Shown piece by piece: positions 6,493-12,604 of a stretch of 12,604 nt of DNA. The stretch is from Nitrospirota bacterium. Lineage in GTDB: Bacteria > Nitrospirota > Thermodesulfovibrionia > Thermodesulfovibrionales > JdFR-88. The stretch lies in assembly GCA_021825785.1 (NCBI GenBank), contig JAKAGP010000012.1:1-12604 (forward strand), read 5' to 3'. Under the pieces are notes generated by a model. That model was not told where the DNA came from. It saw only the letters and a program-made list of their open reading frames with translations, and ran no database searches. The position numbers and the translations under genes are program-made. Each line of letters opens with the position of its first letter. Within the stretch, counting starts at the first letter, position 1.

Positions 6493-7944
6493 ATGAAACA
6501 CCTTCTTATCGTTGACGATGACGATTTCATCAGAGACTCCCTGGATATTTTTTTCCGGGGCAAGGGATTCAAAGTCAACACCGCCTCTAACGGTTTCCAG
6601 GCCCTTGACGCTCTTAAAAGCGGGAAATTTGACCTTGTCCTGATGGACCTTATGATGCCCGATATGGGCGGGATCGATCTGCTTAAAAAAATGGCCGAAT
6701 TGAAAATATCCTCTCCGTGCATAGTCATGACGGCCTTTGCGACCGTGCAGACAGCGGTTGAGGCCATGAAACTTGGCGCGTTCGACTATATAACCAAACC
6801 CTTTGTCCTTGATGAGCTCATGATGGTCGTGCAAAGGGGGATCGGGGTTTCCGAGCTTCAGAATGAAAACAGGATGCTCAAAAGGCATTTGAGGAAAAAA
6901 TACAAATTTGAAGGCATCATAGGCGATTCCCCCCGGATGCAGCAGGTCTATGAGATGATCGAGAAGATATTCGACATAGACAGCACCATCCTTATCACCG
7001 GGGAATCCGGTACCGGCAAGGAGCTGATCGCCAAGACCATTCACTTTAACAGCTCAAGGGCGCAACAGCCGTTCGTTCCGCTTAACTGCGCGGCCATACC
7101 CAAGGACCTTCTGGAGTCTGAGCTTTTCGGACACGAAAAGGGTGCATTCACTGGAGCGCTGAACACAAGGATAGGCCGTTTCGAGTTGGCGGCTGGCGGC
7201 ACCCTTTTTCTGGACGAGATCGGGGAGCTGGACATGTCGCTTCAGGGTAAGGTTCTGCGGGTGATCCAGGGCAAGGAATTCGAAAGGGTGGGCGGCAGCA
7301 AGACCATAAAGGTAGATGTGAGGATAGTGACCGCTACCAATAAGGACCTTGAAAAAGCCATAGAGGAAGGGAAATTCAGGGAAGACCTGTATTACAGGCT
7401 TAATGTCATCCCCATCCATCTGCCCCCGCTCAGGGACCGGGTGGAAGATATCCCCCTGCTTGTGGATTTCTTCAAGAAAGAACTAGTGAAAAAGAGAAAG
7501 GGGGAGGTCGAGATCTCACCCGGAGCGATGGAATGCCTGCTTAGATACCACTGGCCCGGAAATGTAAGAGAGCTTGAGAACCTGCTTGAAAGACTTACTA
7601 TCCTTGTTTCCAATGACACCATAGAGGCCTCTGACCTGCCGGCCAAGTTTCAAACGGCAAAGGCGCCGGGCGCAGTTTCACGGCCTGCCGTTGCAAACGA
7701 AGCATCTTCCGGTGAGCTCGATGCGCCGGGAGAAGAAAAAAAACCTGCTGCACCGTCTCCCGGTCTCGCCGACTCCGGAATGGACCTTACAAAAGCCGTT
7801 GAGCAGATGGAAAGAAATCTTATCCTCCAGGCGCTTGGGAAAACGGGCGGCGTAAAAAGCAAGGCCGCTAAACTCCTGGGCCTTAACAGAACCACCCTGG
7901 TGGAAAAAATGAAAAAAATGAATATAGAGGCCACCATCTCCTGA
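6493..7944 (+). CDS. NtrC-type sigma-54 response regulator (REC-AAA+-Fis HTH), FleQ/FlrA-like DNA-binding end
   Basis: This is a transcription activator that hydrolyses ATP to open sigma-54 RNA polymerase promoters. The 483 residues comprise a receiver (3-115, phospho-acceptor D52 in LMDLMMPDMGG), an AAA+ domain (about 138-375, Walker A GESGTGKE at 170-177, sigma-54 contact loop GAFTGA at 217-222), a Pro/Ala/Glu-rich linker (about 385-430) and a Fis-type HTH. The recognition helix segment LGLNRTTLVEKMKK resembles FleQ/FlrA flagellar master regulators. Those, in Vibrio and Pseudomonas, have a degenerate receiver, whereas here the receiver looks intact. The MKHLLIVDDDD opening is normal, but no good Shine-Dalgarno precedes the ATG. 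The hybrid kinase upstream is the likely partner, and the sigma-54 promoter 78 bases downstream is the most obvious target. Confidence 0.93.
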   Translation: MKHLLIVDDDDFIRDSLDIFFRGKGFKVNTASNGFQALDALKSGKFDLVLMDLMMPDMGGIDLLKKMAELKISSPCIVMTAFATVQTAVEAMKLGAFDYITKPFVLDELMMVVQRGIGVSELQNENRMLKRHLRKKYKFEGIIGDSPRMQQVYEMIEKIFDIDSTILITGESGTGKELIAKTIHFNSSRAQQPFVPLNCAAIPKDLLESELFGHEKGAFTGALNTRIGRFELAAGGTLFLDEIGELDMSLQGKVLRVIQGKEFERVGGSKTIKVDVRIVTATNKDLEKAIEEGKFREDLYYRLNVIPIHLPPLRDRVEDIPLLVDFFKKELVKKRKGEVEISPGAMECLLRYHWPGNVRELENLLERLTILVSNDTIEASDLPAKFQTAKAPGAVSRPAVANEASSGELDAPGEEKKPAAPSPGLADSGMDLTKAVEQMERNLILQALGKTGGVKSKAAKLLGLNRTTLVEKMKKMNIEATIS

Positions 7945-7956
7945 TATCTGCCTTGG

Positions 7957-7972
7957 CGTCAATTGAATGACG
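7957..7972 (+). promoter_or_regulatory. Inverted repeat, candidate upstream activating site
   Basis: CGTCA-N6-TGACG is a perfect 5+5 inverted repeat with an AT-rich centre (ATTGAA). It sits between the regulator stop codon and the sigma-54 promoter, centred about 84 bases before the expected transcription start. That is where NtrC-type activators usually bind. Confidence 0.5.
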
Positions 7973-8021
7973 TTTCTCCCTTCGTTCTAAAAAATTCCTT
8001 TAAAAAACAATCACTTTGTTT

Positions 8022-8037
8022 TGGCACGTTAGTTGCT
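8022..8037 (+). promoter_or_regulatory. Sigma-54 (-24/-12) promoter of the TPR-kinase-regulator operon
   Basis: TGGCACG (8022-8028), four bases, then TTGCT (8033-8037) matches the consensus TGGCACGNNNNTTGCW throughout. The invariant GG (8023-8024) and GC (8035-8036) are 12 bases apart, as required. Transcription should begin near 8048. The site is in an intergenic region directly downstream of a sigma-54 activator gene. Confidence 0.88.
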
Positions 8038-8048
8038 ATTTCCCATTT

Positions 8049-9860
8049 GTGACGAAATTATTCTTTATATGTATTTTTCTTGGCGCTTTCATTATGGCCC
8101 CCGAGACGCCGGGGGCCACCCCCCCCGCTGGGTCTCCTCTGGACCAGGCCCTCACTGAAGTCAATGAGGGAAGGCCTCAGGCCGCAATCTCCATGCTTAA
8201 ACTGTTCAAGCCCACGATGGATGAGTTTGCCGATTACAACTATGTTTATGCCCAGGCGCTCAGGGGGGCCAAAAAACTCTATGATTCTCTGGAGTTCTAC
8301 AGGCTGGCGTATATCTATTTTCCTGCAGGCCGGAAAAAAGAGCTTTCGCTTCTTGAGAGAGGTGAGGTTTATGAGGACCTCGGTTTTAATCAGGAGGCTG
8401 CATCCATTTTCAGGATTTTTTTAAAAACCTTCAAAAAATCGGAATTTTCCGAAAAAGCCCATCTGGAGCTGGCAAACGTGCTCTTCAGGACTGTGCATTA
8501 TAAAGAGGCCCTGGCCAACTATGAAAAGGCCGGAAACAGTGCGGAGGCGCTTTATGGCAAGGCAGAGGCGCTTTTTGCCGCCGGAAAGGCCAAAGAGGCA
8601 TACGATCTGTTTGGTTCTCTGGCCGCCTCCGGAGCCGGGAAAAACTTTTCGGCTACGCCCCTTGCCAGATACAGCCAGGGGGAAGCATGCAGGCTTTTGG
8701 GAAAACTTGATGAGGCAAAGGCCCATCTTGGGTCCATCAAGGAAGGGGAATTATCCCACAGAGCATTTTTTTCTCTCGGGCTCATAGCGATGCAAGAGAA
8801 GGGTTTTAGCGATGCGGCCGTTCTGTTCCGGAAAGCAGCCGGTTCTACGCGGGCGGGCCTTAAGTATAAGGCCCTTTTAAATCTTGCCCAATGCGATCTT
8901 GAGCTTGGCAGGACGGATGATGCCATAGAGTCCTTAAAGCAGATCACCCAAAACCTGTTCCATGGCGAGGCTGTGAACGAGGCACTGCTGCTTTTGGCTC
9001 GGGCAACCGCTAAAAAAGGCAGGGCCGTTGATGCGGTCAACATTCTGAAGCCCCTGCTTATTAAAAAAGATTATGCATTGCAGGCCGTAGACGAGCTTCA
9101 GAAGATCATGGAAGAAGAGATGGCCAATGATCCAGCGAAGTTCCCGGTTTTATGGAAACTGGCTGGCGACGCCCTGACACAGCCTGCGAGGGCCGCTTTC
9201 ATCTTCAAGGCGGCCGGGCAGTTGGAGGCCTCTGACCTTGAGCGGTCCATGGGCCTTTATGCATGGTTGGTCAGGAACGGATCTCCAGTGCTCAAGATGG
9301 AGGCCGCCCGCAAGTTGACCGGCTATTATGTTGCAAGGGGCAATGGGAAGGAAGCCTGGAATTTCTTTAAGATCGCGAAACTTGCCGGACATGATGATCC
9401 CTCGTTAAGACTGAAGGCAGGTGTCTATTTCCTCATTGGGCATTACCCGGCCGCGCAAACGGCCCTCCTGTCTGTAAAAGAGCCATCGCAGGATGACCTC
9501 CTGCTTCTGGCAAGGATAATCCCGCATATAAGGAACGTGCGGTCTATTGGTCTGATCGAAAAACGCATCAGGAACAGGGAGGTTCCAGCCATGCTTTATG
9601 TTTCGTTGGCCGATTCGGAATATGCCAGGGGGTTAAAAGTACAGGCTCTTGAGCTGTATAAGCAGGCTTATAAAGAGGCGGCGCCGGCCCCCGGTCACCT
9701 GGGCCTGACCGCCGCGGATGTGAAGTGGACCCTTTTCAGGATGCAATCACTGGAGAAGGACCCGGAAGAGGCCCTTGGCAGTCTGCAAAGTGATGGGGGG
9801 ATCATGGGCCGGTATGCGGCCGCACGTCTTCTGGAGACTAAAGTTTCACAGGAAAGATAA
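8049..9860 (+). CDS. Exported tetratricopeptide-like solenoid protein
   Basis: The protein has about 603 residues made almost wholly of paired amphipathic helices. Examples are EVNEGRPQAAISMLKLFKP, AHLELANVLFRTVHYKEALANYEKA and ALLNLAQCDLELGRTDDAIESLKQI, so it is a TPR-type scaffold rather than an enzyme. From the GTG at 8049 the N-terminus is MTK followed by a hydrophobic core LFFICIFLGAFIM and then a Pro/Ala-rich stretch, a plausible signal peptide, so a periplasmic or envelope location is likely. Starts further upstream overlap the sigma-54 promoter and are ruled out if that promoter is real. The ATG at 8094 is the alternative and would lose the signal peptide. Neither start has a Shine-Dalgarno, and the GTG would be almost leaderless. 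It is first in an operon with a kinase and regulator, 17 bases ahead of the kinase. Its precise role is unknown. Confidence 0.8.
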   Translation: MTKLFFICIFLGAFIMAPETPGATPPAGSPLDQALTEVNEGRPQAAISMLKLFKPTMDEFADYNYVYAQALRGAKKLYDSLEFYRLAYIYFPAGRKKELSLLERGEVYEDLGFNQEAASIFRIFLKTFKKSEFSEKAHLELANVLFRTVHYKEALANYEKAGNSAEALYGKAEALFAAGKAKEAYDLFGSLAASGAGKNFSATPLARYSQGEACRLLGKLDEAKAHLGSIKEGELSHRAFFSLGLIAMQEKGFSDAAVLFRKAAGSTRAGLKYKALLNLAQCDLELGRTDDAIESLKQITQNLFHGEAVNEALLLLARATAKKGRAVDAVNILKPLLIKKDYALQAVDELQKIMEEEMANDPAKFPVLWKLAGDALTQPARAAFIFKAAGQLEASDLERSMGLYAWLVRNGSPVLKMEAARKLTGYYVARGNGKEAWNFFKIAKLAGHDDPSLRLKAGVYFLIGHYPAAQTALLSVKEPSQDDLLLLARIIPHIRNVRSIGLIEKRIRNREVPAMLYVSLADSEYARGLKVQALELYKQAYKEAAPAPGHLGLTAADVKWTLFRMQSLEKDPEEALGSLQSDGGIMGRYAAARLLETKVSQER

Positions 9861-9877
9861 GAAAGGGGGAAAGTTTT

Positions 9878-11035
9878 TTGGCTGATGTAACTCTCCTAAA
9901 CACGGCTTTTGACAGCTTTACGAAGGCCTCCAGAAGCCTCGAAGCCTGTTATACGGCGCTGCAGAGCAGGATCGAGACCCTTACGGAGGAGCTTCAGGAT
10001 AAAAACGCGAGGCTTATCGAGGCGCTCAGGGAGGCTGAAAAGAACAAGGACTACCTTGATGCAGTCCTCTGCAGTATGGAAGAGGCGATAATCGTCCTTG
10101 ACCATAATGAAAAAGTAACCATGATGAACAAGTCCGCGGCCCGTCTTCTGGGGCTTTCCGAGGATGAAGTGGGTGGAGTGCATTATTCCGGGCTTCCCAT
10201 GGCCATATCCGAAAACGGGGCAGGGCTTGAGCTTAAAGCGGGCCAGAAAAAATACAATGTTATCGTTTCCGATTCCCCTGTAGTGGATTCCAACGGCGCC
10301 GCCAGGGGCAGGGTCATACAGATCAAGGATGTTACAGCAATGAGACAGATGGAAGCCCTTCACGAGCGCAACAAAAGGCTCATTTCCCTGGGCGAGATGG
10401 CAGCCACGATAGTCCATGAGATCAGAAACCCGCTGTGCAGCATAGAGCTCTTTGCCTCGATGCTGGAGAGGGACGTGCAGGACAAGGAGCAAAAAAACCT
10501 GGCAGGGGGGATATCGGCCGGCATCCACAGTCTGAACAATATCCTTACGAACATGCTTTTTTTCGCAAGGCCGCAAAAACCCGTTATGGCCCAGGTGGAC
10601 CTGAGACAGATTTCTGATGATGTCCTGTGGCTACTTTCTCCTTTGATGGAGTCCAGAGGGGTAAAAACGCAAAAGAAGTACACCGGGGATTGGGTTGTCC
10701 GCGGAGACGGAGAGCTCCTTAAGCAGACGATAATGAACCTGGTTATAAACGCGGCCCAGGCCATGCCGGGCGGGGGGGGCATCGAGGTCTGCCTGCGCGG
10801 CGAAGCCGGGTGCACGGTCCTCGATATAAAGGACGAGGGCCCCGGGATAGAGCCCGAAAACATCGAGAAGATATTTGACCCGTTTTTCAGCACAAAGGAA
10901 AAAGGGTCCGGCCTGGGGTTGGCCATCGCATCCAGGATAATGCAGGCCCACGGAGGATATATACGCGTAACGAGCGACCCCGGCAAGGGCAGTATATTCA
11001 GCATGCATTTTACCGGCAACGGAGGACAGTATTAG
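9878..11035 (+). CDS. Soluble PAS-domain sensor histidine kinase, FleS/FlrB/FlgS-like
   Basis: The 385-residue protein has no membrane segment. It shows a helical, coiled-coil-like N-terminus (about 10-60: SLEACYTALQSRIETLTEEL onward), a PAS domain (about 62-165, opening AIIVLDHNEKVTMMN), and a HisKA domain with H180 in IVHEIRNPL. The HATPase has N291 in NLVINAAQAM, then DEGPGI and GSGLGLA. The order and the wording of the N-terminal helix plus PAS recall FleS/FlrB, cytoplasmic kinases that phosphorylate FleR/FlrC to switch on sigma-54-dependent flagellar genes. FlgS of Campylobacter is the functional parallel. The TTG at 9878 is chosen because AAAGGGGGA (9862-9870) lies 7 bases upstream. It is co-transcribed with the TPR gene and precedes its likely partner regulator. 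The flagellar role is inferred. Confidence 0.9.
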   Translation: MADVTLLNTAFDSFTKASRSLEACYTALQSRIETLTEELQDKNARLIEALREAEKNKDYLDAVLCSMEEAIIVLDHNEKVTMMNKSAARLLGLSEDEVGGVHYSGLPMAISENGAGLELKAGQKKYNVIVSDSPVVDSNGAARGRVIQIKDVTAMRQMEALHERNKRLISLGEMAATIVHEIRNPLCSIELFASMLERDVQDKEQKNLAGGISAGIHSLNNILTNMLFFARPQKPVMAQVDLRQISDDVLWLLSPLMESRGVKTQKKYTGDWVVRGDGELLKQTIMNLVINAAQAMPGGGGIEVCLRGEAGCTVLDIKDEGPGIEPENIEKIFDPFFSTKEKGSGLGLAIASRIMQAHGGYIRVTSDPGKGSIFSMHFTGNGGQY

Positions 11036-11087
11036 CTTTAACTACGCCGGAGTATGAATTTTAGGGATAAAACTGCGCCTGAATAAT

Positions 11088-11093
11088 GGAGGT
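11088..11093 (+). promoter_or_regulatory. Ribosome binding site deciding the start of the second regulator
   Basis: GGAGGT lies 7 bases before an in-frame TTG at 11101. It overlaps the ATG at 11086, which has no ribosome site of its own. The TTG is therefore the better start. Confidence 0.55.
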
Positions 11094-11100
11094 AAAATCT

Positions 11101-12477
11101 TTGGATTGCGCCCAGATGTCTGAAAATGAAAACATGAATAAAAGTAAAAGTAAAAAACCCGTTCTGGTCGTGGATGACGATCCGCAGATGAGGCTCGCCA
11201 TGAAGGAATCGATTGGTAGAATGGGCTACGAAGTCGTCATTACCGAAAACGGCCAGGAGGCATTGGACAAACTCCGCCAGCCGGGGGTTGAATTTTCCCT
11301 GATGGTGACCGATATGAGAATGCCGCGTATGGATGGGCTTGCCTTGCTGAAGGAAGTCAGGCGCGGCAACGGTCCTCTGCCGGTGCTGGTAATAACCGGC
11401 TTTGGCACGGTGGAGACCGCAGTTGAGATGATGAAAGAGGGAGCGACGGACTTCCTGATGAAGCCGTTCCCCTTTGACAGGCTCCAGAAGGCTGTTGAGT
11501 CAATAATCAGTTCCAGCGGGCACTGTGGAGGAAACGGCGCCCCGGAGCTGATAACAGCCAATGCGGGGATGAAAAAGATCGTGGAGCTGGCCGGGAAGCT
11601 TGCTGCCTCCGATATAACTGTGCTCATCGAAGGAGAGTCTGGCACAGGCAAAGAGCTTCTGGCCAGGCATATACATAAATCCAGCGGGAGGGTGGACAAA
11701 CCCTTTGTCGCGGTCAATTGCGCCGCTATACCTGACAATCTGCTGGAGTCTGAGCTGTTCGGGCATGAAAAAGGAGCGTTTACCGGCGCGGTTGACAGGA
11801 AAAAAGGGAAATTCGAGCTTGCGCACGGCGGCACCATCCTGCTGGATGAGATAGGGGAAATGCCCCTGCTTCTTCAGGCGAAGCTGCTGAGGGCCTTGCA
11901 GGAGAAGGAGATTGACAGGGTAGGCGGAAAATCGCCGGTGCCGGTGGACGTGAGGGTAATAGCCACCACGAACAGGGACCTCTGGGCAGAATGCGAGGGT
12001 GGCAGGTTCAGGGAAGACCTCTACTACAGGCTTAATGTCTTTCCCGTTAATGTCCCGCCTCTCAGGGAGCGGCCCGAGGACATCGAGGCGCTCTCAAACC
12101 ATTTCATAAGAACATATTCGCTGCTGGCCGGCAAGCAGACGGAGGGCATTCACCCAGCGGCCATGGCGGTTCTGAAGGCAAGAAAGTGGCGCGGCAACAT
12201 AAGGGAGCTGCAAAACGTCATACACAGGGCCGTATTTCTGGCAAAAGGTCCTCTGATAGAGGAGTCGGATTTCATGTTCGAGCAGGTAAAATGCCGCCCG
12301 GACGATGCCCCGGCAGGGAAAATAAGGGACGTGGAAAGGCAGCTCATAATGGACACCCTTAAAGGCGTTGACGGCAACAGGACAATGGCAGCCAGGATCC
12401 TGGGTGTCAGCGTAAGGACCATAAGGAATAAACTCAAGGAATACGGGGTCAAGGAATATGGGGAAAATTTTTCCTGA
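11101..12477 (+). CDS. NtrC-type sigma-54 response regulator, FlrC/FleR/FlgR-like
   Basis: This is a sigma-54 activator of 458 residues from the TTG (463 from the ATG at 11086). In TTG numbering it has a receiver with phospho-acceptor D71 in VTDMRMPRMDG, an AAA+ domain with Walker A GESGTGK at 178-184 and GAFTGA at 225-230, and a short linker. It ends in a Fis-type HTH: VERQLIMDTLKGVDGNRTMA then LGVSVRTIRNKLKEYG. The GNRT plus RT(I/L)RNKLKEYG ending is what I know from FlrC, FleR and FlgR, which act with the FlrB/FleS/FlgS kinases. It follows the PAS kinase by 65 bases and closes the sigma-54 operon, so the two should be cognate. Because its own operon has a sigma-54 promoter, self-activation is possible. 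The likely onward target is the promoter at the window end. Confidence 0.92.
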   Translation: MDCAQMSENENMNKSKSKKPVLVVDDDPQMRLAMKESIGRMGYEVVITENGQEALDKLRQPGVEFSLMVTDMRMPRMDGLALLKEVRRGNGPLPVLVITGFGTVETAVEMMKEGATDFLMKPFPFDRLQKAVESIISSSGHCGGNGAPELITANAGMKKIVELAGKLAASDITVLIEGESGTGKELLARHIHKSSGRVDKPFVAVNCAAIPDNLLESELFGHEKGAFTGAVDRKKGKFELAHGGTILLDEIGEMPLLLQAKLLRALQEKEIDRVGGKSPVPVDVRVIATTNRDLWAECEGGRFREDLYYRLNVFPVNVPPLRERPEDIEALSNHFIRTYSLLAGKQTEGIHPAAMAVLKARKWRGNIRELQNVIHRAVFLAKGPLIEESDFMFEQVKCRPDDAPAGKIRDVERQLIMDTLKGVDGNRTMAARILGVSVRTIRNKLKEYGVKEYGENFS

Positions 12478-12503
12478 CAGGGAAATTTTTTGCGTGCCCG
12501 AGC

Positions 12504-12528
12504 GCGGTCTCCTGGCCGTCTTTTTTTT
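12504..12528 (+). terminator. Intrinsic terminator of the TPR-kinase-regulator operon
   Basis: GCGGTC (12504-12509) pairs with GGCCGT (12514-12519) over six positions, two of them G-T, across loop TCCT. Eight T (12521-12528) follow. It ends the operon 27 bases after the stop codon. Confidence 0.65.
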
Positions 12529-12534
12529 AAAGGC

Positions 12535-12552
12535 GCCGGGTTTGCTCCCGGC
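12535..12552 (+). repeat. GC-rich inverted repeat upstream of the window-end promoter
   Basis: GCCGGG (12535-12540) and CCCGGC (12547-12552) form a perfect six-base inverted repeat around TTTGCT. T-rich sequence starts only about 10 bases later, so it may be a second terminator. Being centred near -60 of the next promoter, it could instead be a regulator site. Confidence 0.45.
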
Positions 12553-12572
12553 CTGTGCATATTTTTGATTTT

Positions 12573-12600
12573 TTGACTGGCACGATTATTGATATATAAT
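12573..12600 (+). promoter_or_regulatory. Overlapping sigma-70 and sigma-54-like promoter for a gene beyond the window
   Basis: TTGACT (12573-12578), 16 bases, TATAAT (12595-12600) is a good sigma-70 promoter. Superimposed is TGGCACG (12578-12584), four bases, TTGAT (12589-12593). That matches the sigma-54 consensus at all fixed positions except that the key C of the -12 GC is A. Either could be the real one; the target gene lies outside the window. Confidence 0.55.
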
Positions 12601-12604
12601 TCAA

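Noticed and set aside
8016..8048. Upstream part of the TPR gene frame from TTG 8016
   Set aside because: It overlaps a consensus sigma-54 promoter and precedes the predicted transcription start, so it should not be translated.

Overview
The window is a bacterial chromosomal segment of moderate GC with every recognised gene on the + strand. The short ArgA-type acetyltransferase, the rsmD-coaD pair, heavy use of AGG (Arg) and ATA (Ile), and several sigma-54 activators point to a Gram-negative, probably motile bacterium of the Desulfobacterota/Nitrospirota kind. That placement is an inference from gene types and codon habit.

Region 1 (1-2364) is housekeeping: an N-acetylglutamate-synthase-like acetyltransferase, purN, rsmD and coaD. 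rsmD and coaD are packed almost end to end. Region 2 (2365-3531) begins with about 480 bases of unclear content: a possible small gene that changes frame at an A5 run, a GC-rich hairpin and a T-rich tract. queE follows, with a TATAAT close to its start, no visible Shine-Dalgarno, and a good intrinsic terminator.

Region 3 (3535-12604) is the interesting part. A soluble hybrid histidine kinase (GAF-PAS-PAS-HisKA-HATPase-REC) is followed by an NtrC-type sigma-54 activator with an intact receiver domain and a FleQ/FlrA-like Fis-type helix-turn-helix. Next comes a near-perfect sigma-54 promoter (8022-8037) with an inverted repeat about 84 bases upstream of the expected transcription start. It fronts an operon of an exported solenoid (TPR-like) protein, a soluble PAS histidine kinase resembling FleS/FlrB/FlgS, and a second NtrC-type activator resembling FlrC/FleR/FlgR. 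The operon ends in a terminator. A further promoter lies at the window edge, with a sigma-54-like and a sigma-70-like element superimposed, pointing out of the window.

My reading is a two-tier sigma-54 cascade: kinase 1/regulator 1 switches on the TPR-kinase 2-regulator 2 operon, and regulator 2 drives downstream genes. This resembles the FlrA to FlrBC to class III flagellar hierarchy, except that the upper tier appears to be phospho-controlled and an exported TPR protein is built into the lower tier. Promoter positions and protein motifs are visible in the sequence. The cascade wiring and the motility role are inferred.
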